The translations under genes were made by a program, and so were the position numbers. 64,000 bases of DNA from Actinoplanes sp. M2I2 (GTDB taxonomy: Bacteria > Actinomycetota > Actinomycetes > Mycobacteriales > Micromonosporaceae). The first letter of the stretch is position 1. Each line of letters begins with the position of its first letter. The notes under the pieces were generated by a model that was not told where the DNA came from, did no database searches, and saw nothing but the letters and a program-made list of their open reading frames with translations. Below are positions 53,007 through 61,187 of the stretch, piece after piece. The stretch covers positions 1 through 64,000 of the forward strand of contig NZ_JALPVJ010000016.1 in assembly GCF_023544445.1 (NCBI RefSeq). Reading direction: 5' to 3'.

Positions 53007-53747
53007 ATGGGACAGCTCGACGGCAAGACCGCGTTGGTCACCGGCGGCACCAGCGGAATCGGGTTGGCCTCCGCGCGACGGTTGGCGGGCGTCGGGGCAA
53101 CGGTTTTCGTGACCGGGCGCGACCAGGAGAAGCTCGACGCGGCGACTGGCGAAGGGCTGGTGGCGATCCGCAGCGACGTCAGCGATCCGGCTGACCTCGA
53201 CCGGGTGTTCACCGCCATCGCGGAGCGCGGCAACGGGCTCGACGTGCTGTTCGCGAACGCCGGCGGCGGCGGTTTCGCCATGCTCCGCGACACCAGCTGG
53301 GAACACTACGAGCAGACCTTCCACCGCAACGTGGGGGGCACGATCTTCACCGTGCAGAAGGCGCTGGCACTGCTCAACCCGGGCGCTGCCATCGTGCTGG
53401 CAGGGTCGACGGCGGTCGACGGCGGAACGCCGGCGTTCGGCATGTACGCGGCGAGCAAGGCGGCGATCCGTTCGTTCGGTCGCACCTGGGCAGCCGAACT
53501 CGTCGACCGGGGCATCCGGGTCAACACCATCGTGCCGGGCCCGACCGAAACGCCGGGTCTGGCCGGACTGGCCTCGGACCCGTCGGAGGTCGAGGCGGTC
53601 TTCAAGAACCTGGCTGACAACGTACCGATGAACCGTCTCGGTCGTCCCGAGGAGATCGCCAACGCGGTCCTGTTCCTCGCGTCGGATCAGTCGAGCTTCA
53701 TGACCGGGGCCGAACTGTACGTCGACGGCGGCGAGCGGCAGGTATGA
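53007..53747 (+). CDS. SDR-family oxidoreductase
   Basis: This 246-residue classical short-chain dehydrogenase starts at ATG 53007 after CAGGGAG. The nucleotide-binding motif Thr-Gly-Gly-Thr-Ser-Gly-Ile-Gly lies at 12-19, Asn-Ala-Gly near 85 and the catalytic Tyr-Ala-Ala-Ser-Lys near 151 with Ser about 13 residues earlier. The Arg after the first strand suggests NADP(H). It overlaps the MarR gene by four bases (ATGA). It may reduce a toxic quinone or aldehyde sensed by the regulator. Confidence 0.92.
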   Translation: MGQLDGKTALVTGGTSGIGLASARRLAGVGATVFVTGRDQEKLDAATGEGLVAIRSDVSDPADLDRVFTAIAERGNGLDVLFANAGGGGFAMLRDTSWEHYEQTFHRNVGGTIFTVQKALALLNPGAAIVLAGSTAVDGGTPAFGMYAASKAAIRSFGRTWAAELVDRGIRVNTIVPGPTETPGLAGLASDPSEVEAVFKNLADNVPMNRLGRPEEIANAVLFLASDQSSFMTGAELYVDGGERQV

Positions 53748-54265
53748 ACACCACCGCAGCCACTATAAAAGAACCCATGACTGATGGTCCGTGGCTGGAC
53801 GCCGATCAAAGACGTGTCTGGCTGGCCTGGATCCGCCTGCAGCTGCGGATGACTTACGAGATCAATCGTCAGCTGCAGGCGGACAGCGCTCTGTCGATGG
53901 CCGACTACGACGTGCTGACCGGGCTGAGCGTGAGCCCGGGCAACCGGTTGCCGATCAGCGCGCTCGCCAACCAGCTGGGCTGGGAGCGGAGCCGGGTGTC
54001 GCATCACGTGAAGCGAATGGCGGCGCGCGGGCTGGTCGCGATGACGGCCGCCGAGGCCGACCGCCGGGTAACTGAGGTGACGCTCACCGAGGACGGCGGA
54101 AGCCTGCTGCGCAGTGCCGCACCCGGTCACGCCGCACTCGTCAAGAACCTGTTCTTCGGCGACCTCCCCCCGGCCGGCCTGCCCGCGCTGGCCGAGTCGC
54201 TGGAGCAGATCTACGCGAACGTCCTGGCAAATGGCACGCTGCCTCCACCGCCGGACGGTCGATGA
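53744..54265 (+). CDS. MarR-family transcriptional regulator
   Basis: This 173-residue protein starts at ATG 53744 (or ATG 53777). The winged helix is seen as Ile-Ser-Ala-Leu-Ala-Asn-Gln-Leu-Gly-Trp-Glu-Arg-Ser-Arg-Val-Ser-His-His-Val-Lys-Arg-Met followed by the wing Asp-Arg-Arg-Val-Thr-Glu-Val-Thr-Leu-Thr-Glu. It is coupled to the SDR gene and probably autoregulates the operon through the twin TGACATGTCA sites. Confidence 0.92.
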   Translation: MNTTAATIKEPMTDGPWLDADQRRVWLAWIRLQLRMTYEINRQLQADSALSMADYDVLTGLSVSPGNRLPISALANQLGWERSRVSHHVKRMAARGLVAMTAAEADRRVTEVTLTEDGGSLLRSAAPGHAALVKNLFFGDLPPAGLPALAESLEQIYANVLANGTLPPPPDGR

Positions 54266-54614
54266 GCGTCCGCCCCCGACGGCGGACTAACTGATTCACG
54301 GCTGACGAGCGCCGACGCCACCAATGGTGATGCGGCTGGCCGGTGCTGCCCGTCCGCCCTCCGACTGGTGAACCCGTGTCGGACGAACAGAGTCACGCAG
54401 TACTGAACTTGCGGTGAATGCCGCCGAGCGTGAAGAGCATCCGATGCGAGGCGGTGGGCCCGCATCGACTCGGGGCGTTGTGGCCGCCATTGGTATTCAC
54501 CGTCACCCGAATTCTGATTGCTGGTACAGGAAAAGTGGGTCTACGCCGGCGTCTTCTATAAACCCAGCCGTACAGATAGCTGGGTTCATGTGAACGTTCT
54601 GAAAAAGGAGAGTC
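54266..54614. promoter_or_regulatory. Intergenic region with an inverted repeat before the MDR oxidoreductase
   Basis: This 349-bp gap has no gene. Near its end TATAAA (54557-54562) is a good -10, immediately followed by AACCCAGC (54561-54568) and GCTGGGTT (54579-54586), a perfect 8-bp inverted repeat with a 10-base spacer that would overlap the transcription start and could be an operator. AAAAAGGAGA is the ribosome site of the next gene. Confidence 0.45.
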
Positions 54615-55490
54615 ATGCCGAACGCTGTTGTGTTGACCGACTTCGGGGCACCCGAGGTGTTGCGCTGGCAGCAGGTCGCCTGGCCCGAGCCGGGCCCTGG
54701 GCAGGTGCGCCTGAAGGTGGCCGCGGCCGGTGTCGGTCCCACCGATCTGGCGATCCGTTCCGGCCGTCTGCGGGCGTTCGGGGCAGCGCCCGGCGGTGTA
54801 CTGGGCTTCGAGGCGGCAGGCACTGTGGACATGGTCGGTCCGGGTGTTACCGGGGTGTCGGTGGGTGACGAGATCGCCGCGCAATTGCTGAGCCTGGGCG
54901 GCTATGCCGAGTTCGCGATCGCCGGGATCTGGACGGTGAAGCCGGCGTCCGTGTCCTGGCATGACGCCGCCGCGTTGCCTGCGTCGGCCGAGGCGGCTGC
55001 CCGGGTGCTCGATGACGTCCGGTTGGAAAGCGGGCAGACGCTGCTGCTTTTCGGCGGCGGTGGATCGGTCGGCATGATCGCGACCCAGCTGGCGATCGCC
55101 CGCGGGGCTCGGGTGCTGAGCGTGGTCCGCGGGCACGACGAGCAGCTGGCCGGCGAACTGGGCGCCGAGCCGGTGAAGCTCGGCGATGCGGTCCGGGCCG
55201 ACGCGGCGATCGATGCGGCGGGAACGGGAGTACTCGGACAAGCTCTCGCGTCGGTCGGCGACGCCGGGCGGGTGGTCACGCTGTCCGATCCACGTGCGGC
55301 TGATTTCGGCGTACGTCTGTCCGGTCCGCGCCCCGAGACGGCGGCGGCCGCACTCTTTGACGCCATGCAGATGTTCGCGGCCGGGAAGCTGCGGCTTCGA
55401 GCACAGCGGGTATTGCCGCTTCCCGAAGCCGCCGAGGCCCATCGCCGGCTCGAGGCCGGCTCCCGGGAGAAACTCATCCTCGTCACCTGA
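54615..55490 (+). CDS. MDR-superfamily quinone oxidoreductase-like protein
   Basis: This 291-residue protein starts at ATG 54615 after AAAAAGGAGAG. The N-terminal GroES-like domain (Pro-Gly-Pro-Gly-Gln-Val-Arg-Leu-Lys-Val-Ala-Ala-Ala-Gly-Val-Gly) lacks catalytic zinc ligands, as in QOR-type enzymes. The Rossmann motif is Gly-Gly-Gly-Gly-Ser-Val-Gly near 153. It likely reduces quinones or enones with NADPH. It is about 30 residues shorter than typical QORs in the middle of the cofactor domain. An inverted repeat in the leader suggests repressor control. Confidence 0.85.
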   Translation: MPNAVVLTDFGAPEVLRWQQVAWPEPGPGQVRLKVAAAGVGPTDLAIRSGRLRAFGAAPGGVLGFEAAGTVDMVGPGVTGVSVGDEIAAQLLSLGGYAEFAIAGIWTVKPASVSWHDAAALPASAEAAARVLDDVRLESGQTLLLFGGGGSVGMIATQLAIARGARVLSVVRGHDEQLAGELGAEPVKLGDAVRADAAIDAAGTGVLGQALASVGDAGRVVTLSDPRAADFGVRLSGPRPETAAAALFDAMQMFAAGKLRLRAQRVLPLPEAAEAHRRLEAGSREKLILVT

Positions 55491-55564
55491 TGCCGGCTCT
55501 CCACAGGGCAAAGCCTGGCGCCAATCGTGTGCGGCGCCGGCAGTGACGCACGCGGCTGCTTGGC

Positions 55565-56134
55565 CTACTCGCAGCCCACCCCGTCGCCGTCACGGTCGAG
55601 GTGCTTGCCGTATCCGGGATCTCCGCGCCGGATCGGGTCAGCACCGGCGTTCCGCACAGCCGTGCAGTTCTTGTAGTACACCGACGTCGGCGCCTTCGTC
55701 GTCGGGCGCGGCTTCGGTTTCGTGGTGGTCGGCCGCGGCTTGGGCTTCCTCGTCGTCGGCTTCACCGTAGGTTTGGACGTCGTGCGTGAGGGTGCCGGCC
55801 TTGAGCTCGGGGTCCGGCTCGGGGTGGCAGTCACGGTGGGCGTCGCCGTCGCCTCCGTAGTCGCCGGGGCGGCAACCGTCGGAACTGTCTCAGCCGGCGC
55901 CTGCACGGCCTCGGTGGTCGGCAGGGCGGCCACGTTGCGCGGCGCCGCGGTGGTGGCCTTCGGCTCCGGGCCGCCGGTGACGATCTGCCCGACGAACACG
56001 CCACCGCAGACCAGCAGCGACAGGGCTATCGCTCCGAGCGCGATCACGGCGATGGTGTTGGCCTTCTTCGCCCCGTCAGGCTGGGGTGTCGGCTGCGGGC
56101 GGGGCTGCTGCCACGGTCTCGGCTCGTTCGTCAC
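55565..56134 (-). CDS. Membrane-anchored Excalibur-domain protein
   Basis: This 189-residue protein starts at ATG 56132-56134. One helix lies at residues about 27-50. A long Thr/Pro/Ala/Lys-rich stalk spans 55-150, with Lys-Pro-Arg-Pro-Thr-Thr repeats. The C-terminal 38 residues are an Excalibur domain: Tyr-Lys-Asn-Cys-Thr-Ala-Val and Asp-Arg-Asp-Gly-Asp-Gly-Val-Gly-Cys-Glu, an extracellular calcium-binding Dx-DxDGxxCE motif with two cysteines. It probably stands on the cell surface; no enzymatic domain is present. Confidence 0.9.
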   Translation of the reverse strand: MTNEPRPWQQPRPQPTPQPDGAKKANTIAVIALGAIALSLLVCGGVFVGQIVTGGPEPKATTAAPRNVAALPTTEAVQAPAETVPTVAAPATTEATATPTVTATPSRTPSSRPAPSRTTSKPTVKPTTRKPKPRPTTTKPKPRPTTKAPTSVYYKNCTAVRNAGADPIRRGDPGYGKHLDRDGDGVGCE

Positions 56135-56453
56135 CGGATCACCTTCGTGCCGGGTTCGCGCCGTGTCGATCAGCCGTCAGGCCGGACGGTGGAGATGATC
56201 GGCGCGTCAATGTCCGACTGCAACCGTTGGGTGGTCGGCTACGCGGGGAACGTTCCTGCCGGCTATGGGGATACACAAGTGACCAGCCACGAGGGCGACG
56301 CCACGGTGGCCGGTTTGCGCGTTGATCTGCCCACGCGTCGGGCGAGCACTGCCGGCCAAAGAGCTCCGACTACGCCGTACAAGGGACGCTGTCGCATCGG
56401 ACACTGACGTCAACAGGCGTTTACATCCACCGGTCCGCCGGTACGCTGGACGG
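56135..56453. promoter_or_regulatory. Intergenic region with a promoter before the TetR gene
   Basis: This 319-bp gap has no gene. TTTACA (56420-56425) and TACGCT (56442-56447) with a 16-base spacer precede the GTG at 56454 by only six bases, so the transcript would be leaderless. The palindrome TGACGTCA at 56405-56412 just upstream could be a TetR operator half. Confidence 0.4.
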
Positions 56454-57041
56454 GTGACCAGCCCCGCACCGACCCGACGCCGGGACGCCGCCCGCACCCG
56501 GCAGCTGCTCCTCGAGGCCGCCCGTGCCCGGTTCGCCGACGACGGGTACGCGGCCACCACCGTGCGCGACATCGCCGACGACGCCGGGGTGAACGTCGCG
56601 CTGATCAGCCGCTACTTCCGGTCCAAGGAGGGCCTGTTCGAGGCCTGCCTGACCACCGCCGTCGACGAGATGCGCCGCGCCGCCGGCAGCGCCACGCTGG
56701 CCGAGGTGCCGCAGCGGATCGCCGAGCAGGCGGCCGGCATCGACTCCGGCGGCATCCCGCAACGGCTGGTCCTGCTGCTCCGTTCCTCGGGCGACGCGCG
56801 CGCCGACGAGATCCGGATCGGCATCCTGCGGTCGTACGCGGACAACCTGGCCACCCTGGCCGGCTGGACAGGGGACGACGACGACCTGCTGCTGCGGGCC
56901 CAGATCGCGATCGCCGCCTCGCTGGGCATCGCGATGCTGCGCTCCAAGACCCGCCTGGAGCCGCTCGCGTCGGCCGGTGCGCAAGAGCTCGTCGACCCGC
57001 TGTCCGACCTGATCAGCGGGCTGCTGGAGCGTCGTGCGTGA
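56454..57041 (+). CDS. TetR-family transcriptional regulator
   Basis: This 195-residue regulator starts at GTG 56454. The TetR helix-turn-helix is at residues about 12-58 (Ala-Ala-Arg-Ala-Arg-Phe-Ala-Asp-Asp-Gly-Tyr-Ala-Ala-Thr-Thr-Val and Val-Ala-Leu-Ile-Ser-Arg-Tyr-Phe). The C-terminal ligand domain is Ala/Leu-rich. The nitronate monooxygenase gene starts inside its last codons, an eight-base overlap, so they are translated together. Confidence 0.9.
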   Translation: MTSPAPTRRRDAARTRQLLLEAARARFADDGYAATTVRDIADDAGVNVALISRYFRSKEGLFEACLTTAVDEMRRAAGSATLAEVPQRIAEQAAGIDSGGIPQRLVLLLRSSGDARADEIRIGILRSYADNLATLAGWTGDDDDLLLRAQIAIAASLGIAMLRSKTRLEPLASAGAQELVDPLSDLISGLLERRA

Positions 57042-58035
57042 GCTGATCGGCCCGATCGTGGTCGCGCCGATGACCGGCGGCCCCTCCACCCCGGCCCTGG
57101 TCGGCGCGGCCACGGCGGCGGGCGCGACCGGGTTCCTGGCCGCCGGCTACAAGACCCCGCGGGCGGTCGAGGACGAGCTGCGGGCGGTCTCCGGGGCGTA
57201 CGGGCTCAACATCTTCGTGCCCGGGCCGCCACCGGCCGATGTGGCCGCGCTCGAGCTCTACCGCGAGCTGCTGCGGCCCGAGGCCGAACGGTACGGCGTC
57301 GAGCTGCCACCCGTGCGGCTCCACGACGACGATCACTTCGCGGCGAAGGTCGAGCTGGCCGTCACGTACCGGGTCCCGCTGGTCAGCTTCACCTTCGGCG
57401 TGCCCGATCGGGCCGTGCTGGCCGCGCTCCGGCAGGCCGGCTGCCGCGTGCTGATCACCGTGACCTCGGCCGCCGAGGCCAGCCGGGGCCGGGCCGCCGG
57501 GGCCGACGCCCTGATCGCCCAGGGCGGTCCGGCCGGCGGGCACTCGGCCACCACCAGCCCGGAGACCTACCTCGGCGACACCACCACGGCGGACGTCGTG
57601 GCCGCGGTCCGGGGCGACCTCCCGGTGATCGCCGCCGGCGGCGTCGCGGACGCCGGGGACGTCGAACGACTGCTCGCGGCCGGGGCCGTCGCCGTGCAGT
57701 GCGGCACCGCCTTTCTGCTCGCCGACGAGGCCGGCACCCGGGCCGCGCAGCGCGAGCACATGCTGGCCGGGCGGGCCACCGGCACGGTGGTCACCCGGGC
57801 CTTCACCGGGCAGCCGGCCCGGGCGCTTCGCAACCGGTTCACCGATACCTACACGTCGATGGCGCCGATCGGCTATCCGGCCGTGCACCACCTGACCGCG
57901 CCCCTGCGGGCCGCCGCGGCTCAGGCCGCGGACGCCGACGGCATCAACCTCTGGGCCGGTACGGGGTTCCGCTCGGCCCGTGGCGGCCCGGCGGCCGAAC
58001 TGGTGGCCAGGCTCATGCCCGGCTCCCAGTCGTAG
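57034..58035 (+). CDS. Nitronate monooxygenase (2-nitropropane dioxygenase family)
   Basis: This 333-residue FMN enzyme starts at GTG 57034. Family landmarks: Pro-Ile-Val-Val-Ala-Pro-Met-Thr-Gly-Gly at the start, Leu-Asn-Ile-Phe-Val-Pro near 57, Gly-Gly-Pro-Ala-Gly-Gly-His-Ser near 168 with the catalytic His, Ala-Ala-Gly-Gly-Val-Ala-Asp-Ala near 200 and Gly-Thr-Ala-Phe-Leu-Leu. It oxidises alkyl nitronates such as propionate-3-nitronate. Coupling to a TetR gene suggests induction by its substrate or a related electrophile. Its 3' end overlaps the convergent STAS gene by 115 bases. Confidence 0.92.
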   Translation: MRELIGPIVVAPMTGGPSTPALVGAATAAGATGFLAAGYKTPRAVEDELRAVSGAYGLNIFVPGPPPADVAALELYRELLRPEAERYGVELPPVRLHDDDHFAAKVELAVTYRVPLVSFTFGVPDRAVLAALRQAGCRVLITVTSAAEASRGRAAGADALIAQGGPAGGHSATTSPETYLGDTTTADVVAAVRGDLPVIAAGGVADAGDVERLLAAGAVAVQCGTAFLLADEAGTRAAQREHMLAGRATGTVVTRAFTGQPARALRNRFTDTYTSMAPIGYPAVHHLTAPLRAAAAQAADADGINLWAGTGFRSARGGPAAELVARLMPGSQS

Positions 58036-58367
58036 CGGCCGGCCCAGCCGAGCAGGTCGATCATCCGGCGCACCTCCGGCGACGGGGCGCGCATCCACAG
58101 CCGGCGGCCACAGTCGCGCACCCGCTGGGTGACCTGTGCGAGAGCCGTCGCGCCGCCGACGTGCAGCAACGTGACCGCGGACAGGTCGATGACGACGTCC
58201 CCGGCGCAGCCGGCCAGCAGTTCCAGCGCCATATCGAAGAGCGGCAGCGTGCCGGGATCGACCTGCCCGGCCACCAGCGCCCCGGGCGGGTCGGCCATCG
58301 CGGTGATCTCCAGCGGCCACCCCGGCGCGGTGTTCGCCTCCGTCCGTGCTTCGGCGTTCGAGTACAT
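57921..58367 (-). CDS. STAS-domain anti-sigma factor antagonist-like protein
   Basis: ATG 58365-58367 follows AGGGGGAG and gives 148 residues. Residues about 8-105 form a STAS domain: Ala-Gly-Gln-Val-Asp, then Asp-Val-Val-Ile-Asp-Leu-Ser-Ala-Val-Thr-Leu-Leu-His-Val-Gly-Gly. At the usual phosphorylation site (Asp-Leu-Ser-x-Val-x-x-Ile/Leu-x-Ser) the serine is His-Val, so phosphorylation by an RsbW-type kinase is doubtful. The last ~37 residues overlap the convergent monooxygenase gene. It could take part in sigma partner switching together with RsbW-like domains. Confidence 0.8.
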   Translation of the reverse strand: MYSNAEARTEANTAPGWPLEITAMADPPGALVAGQVDPGTLPLFDMALELLAGCAGDVVIDLSAVTLLHVGGATALAQVTQRVRDCGRRLWMRAPSPEVRRMIDLLGWAGRYDWEPGMSLATSSAAGPPRAERNPVPAQRLMPSASAA

Positions 58368-58377
58368 GGTGCTCCCC

Positions 58378-58419
58378 CTGACAACTGCTGACCTGACAAC
58401 TGCTGACCTGACAACCGAC
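58378..58419. repeat. 15-bp tandem repeats upstream of the STAS gene
   Basis: ctgacaactgctgac is present twice (58378-58392, 58393-58407) followed by a partial third copy. It lies immediately upstream of the STAS ribosome site, so it could affect promoter spacing. Confidence 0.75.
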
Positions 58420-58588
58420 CCGTAACCGCGCATTCCACGTGCGGCTCGACCCATGCCCGTTCGCACCACTTGATGTCAATTGGCCAGCCGGGCACCCGAG
58501 TCGCCGGTCACCCGTCGCCGATCGCGTCGCCGAGTGAGCCTGCCCATAGGCGGCCCCGGGGAGGCGGTCGAACTCCTACCTTTGGGGA

Positions 58589-59353
58589 GTGACTCTGGTA
58601 CATGCGGCCGACACCGCGTCCCGCGCCTGGCTGGGCGCCCTCAAGCTTCTCGCCGGCTCGCAGCGCACCGGGTATTTCCGCGAGATGCCCGGCGGCACCG
58701 CCCAGATCGTCACGGGGGCGCCGTTCCCGTCGCTGAACGGCGTCGCCGCGGTCGTCGGCATCCCCTCGCCGGAGGAGATCGCCGAGCTGGCCGGCTCGGC
58801 GCGCCTGCGCGAGGTGGCCTGGACGATCCACGTACGCGGCGACGGCGTGGACGAGCGGATCGCCGCGATCGCCGGGCGCAACGGCCTCACCGGGAGCATG
58901 CCGCTGCCGTTCATGGTCCGCGACCTGACCGTCGCGGACGCGGCCGAGGTGCCGTTCGCGCGCCGCATCACCGACGCCGACAGCGTCTCCTACCAGCGCA
59001 CCATGGCTGCCGGCTTCGAGGCGCCCGAGCCGCTGTTCACGATCTTCGCCGAGCCCGCCGTCGTCGCCCTGCCGGGCGGGAGCGGCTATCTGGTCGAAGT
59101 GGACGGGGTACCGGTGGCCACCTCGTTCGGGGTCATGGTGGGCGATCAGGTCGGCGTCTTCAACATCGCCGTGCCGCCGGCCTTCCGCCGCAAGGGGTAC
59201 GGCCGGCTGGCCACCGCCGCGGTCCTGCGCGACGCCTACGCGGCCGGCGCCCGCACCGCGTTCCTGCACGCCACGCCCGACGGGCTTCCGCTCTACCGCG
59301 CGATGGGCTTCGAGGTCGCCGAGAACTGGACGGTCTTCTCCGCGGGCGCCTGA
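58589..59353 (+). CDS. GNAT-family N-acetyltransferase
   Basis: This 254-residue protein starts at GTG 58589 after CTTTGGGGA. The C-terminal half is a GNAT fold: Val-Phe-Asn-Ile-Ala-Val-Pro-Pro-Ala-Phe-Arg-Arg-Lys-Gly-Tyr-Gly-Arg near 195 is the acetyl-CoA-binding V/I-x-P-x-x-R-x-x-G-x-G motif, followed by Leu-His-Ala-Thr-Pro-Asp-Gly-Leu-Pro-Leu-Tyr-Arg-Ala-Met-Gly-Phe. The N-terminal ~110 residues are a degenerate GNAT-like half. The substrate is unknown. Confidence 0.88.
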   Translation: MTLVHAADTASRAWLGALKLLAGSQRTGYFREMPGGTAQIVTGAPFPSLNGVAAVVGIPSPEEIAELAGSARLREVAWTIHVRGDGVDERIAAIAGRNGLTGSMPLPFMVRDLTVADAAEVPFARRITDADSVSYQRTMAAGFEAPEPLFTIFAEPAVVALPGGSGYLVEVDGVPVATSFGVMVGDQVGVFNIAVPPAFRRKGYGRLATAAVLRDAYAAGARTAFLHATPDGLPLYRAMGFEVAENWTVFSAGA

Positions 59354-59392
59354 CCCGGCGCGACACCGGCTGACGGGCGGCGGCGAAGCAGT

Positions 59393-60964
59393 TCATGGGC
59401 GGCGCTGGTAAAGGACGAGGGTCGAGCTGGACAGGCGCCAGGTGCGCACCGGCCGGAACTCGGCACGCAGCACAGGGGCCAGGTCGGGCCGGGCGGTCGT
59501 CGGGTCCCGCGGCCGGCCGTAGGCGAAGAACCAGACCCGCTGCTGAGCGCGCAGCCGGGCCGCGGAATCGGGCGCCTCGACCGCGCGGAGGTCGCCGGCC
59601 TCGGCCGCCGTGCGGCTCAGCAGGAAGTCGGCCGGGCGTCCCGGGTCGTCGCGCAGGTAGTAGAGCAGGCCGGCGCGCAGGTCGCGTTCGGGCGGGAAGA
59701 GCACCACGTCGCCGGGTTGCTGGTGCCGGGCCACCGTACGGGCGGCCGCGCGGTAGTTGCCGCCGTTGTGGGAGTCGGTCTCGCGCAGCGTGCGCTGAGC
59801 GGGCCAGGCCGCCCAGGCCACCGCGACCAGGACGACCACCGCCCGGGCGAGCCCGGCGCGCCGTCGGCCGCGCGGCGCCCCCGGCGGGTGCCGGTCCGAG
59901 TCGGACGTGGTCTCCGGTTGCGCTGGTTGCGGCGTGCGTTCAACTCCACCGCGGCCTGATCTCCGGTTGGCCGTCGGCCCCAGAGTCGCGAGCGCGGCCA
60001 GCAGGGCGAGCCAGGGCAGGACGACCAGCAGGTAGCGCGGAACCCAGAACGGCTGTCCGGCCGTCGCGGCCGCCCCGAGGACCAGCGCCGGGAGCAGCGC
60101 CAGAGCCGCGAGCGGCACGATCCGGTGCGGACGGTCCCGTACGAGCAGGGCCAGACCGACCAGCAGCCAGGCCACCGCGGCCGAGCCGGCGATGTCCTCG
60201 GGCGCGGTGAGCACGTCGTCGAGGGTGAGCGGGCCGTAGATCCAGCCGATCTGCGCGTCCACCTGCCCGGCCGCGGTCAGGGCCAGCGGCGCCAGCGGCA
60301 GGACTCCCACGACGACGGCAGCCGCCCAGACCACGACGGTCCGGGTACGCCGGGTGCGCCACCAGTGCAGGCCGACGATGACCGCGTGGCCGGCGAGCGC
60401 GCTCAGGGCGACCAGGTGCCCGGCTCCCAGCAAGGCCACGGCCAGCCCGTACGGAAGGGCCGTGCGCGCGCCGGGGCGGTCGATCAGCCGGTGGAGCAGC
60501 AGGGTCGCCAGCACGAAGAGCAGGCAGGTGATCGCATAGACGCGCGCCTCCTGGGCGTACCGGGAGGTCTGCGGGATCAGCGCGAAGATCACGCCGGCCA
60601 GCAGACCGGCGGCCGGGCCGGCCAGCCGGGCTCCCAGCGCGCCGAGCAGCCCGGCGGTCAGGGCCATGGCGATCCAGGAGGGGGCCCGCAGCGCCCACTC
60701 GGAGATCCCGAACACCTCCGTCCAGCCGTGCATGAAGAAGTAGTACGGGGTGATGGCCGCGTCGATGTGGTGGGCGAGCCGCCAGATCTGGGCCGGTGTC
60801 CGGGTCGCGACGTCCGCCGTGGCCACCTCGTCCCAGCTGAGCACCGGGGTGGCGAGGTGCCGGGCGGAGATCAGGGCCATGAGCAGCGCCGGGACGAGCA
60901 CTGGAACGAGGCGCCCGAGCCAGAGGCGCGCCCGTGCCCGGCGTTGTGTGCCCGGGTCGTCCAT
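59393..60964 (-). CDS. GT39-type integral membrane glycosyltransferase
   Basis: This 523-residue protein starts at ATG 60962-60964. It has about ten hydrophobic helices in the first 350 residues and an extracytoplasmic C-terminal domain after one more helix. Leu-Ser-Trp-Asp-Glu in the first loop is the conserved acidic motif of GT39/ArnT-like (PMT_2) enzymes, followed by His-His-Ile-Asp-Ala-Ala-Ile-Thr-Pro-Tyr-Tyr-Phe. These use polyprenyl-phosphate sugars to modify proteins, lipids or wall polymers outside the membrane. It is divergent from the GT2/glycerophosphotransferase gene and may serve the same surface polymer. Confidence 0.82.
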   Translation of the reverse strand: MDDPGTQRRARARLWLGRLVPVLVPALLMALISARHLATPVLSWDEVATADVATRTPAQIWRLAHHIDAAITPYYFFMHGWTEVFGISEWALRAPSWIAMALTAGLLGALGARLAGPAAGLLAGVIFALIPQTSRYAQEARVYAITCLLFVLATLLLHRLIDRPGARTALPYGLAVALLGAGHLVALSALAGHAVIVGLHWWRTRRTRTVVVWAAAVVVGVLPLAPLALTAAGQVDAQIGWIYGPLTLDDVLTAPEDIAGSAAVAWLLVGLALLVRDRPHRIVPLAALALLPALVLGAAATAGQPFWVPRYLLVVLPWLALLAALATLGPTANRRSGRGGVERTPQPAQPETTSDSDRHPPGAPRGRRRAGLARAVVVLVAVAWAAWPAQRTLRETDSHNGGNYRAAARTVARHQQPGDVVLFPPERDLRAGLLYYLRDDPGRPADFLLSRTAAEAGDLRAVEAPDSAARLRAQQRVWFFAYGRPRDPTTARPDLAPVLRAEFRPVRTWRLSSSTLVLYQRRP

Positions 60965-61187
60965 GTCCGGCCTCCGTGTCGGTCGGCGGGGAAAGTCGGT
61001 GAGGGAAGTCGGCGGGAAAGGCGGCGGGAGCGGCGGGAAAGGCGCGGGGTGATCGACCGGCGCGTGACAGAACCGGCCGCGCCCGCATACCCAGTGCGAC
61101 GCGGATGAATATTTCGATCCGAATTGGCAATGCGCCGGCCGGGCCGGGTGGGCCCGTGTGCCCGGACGGGGAACGGAGGTGGTCGTG

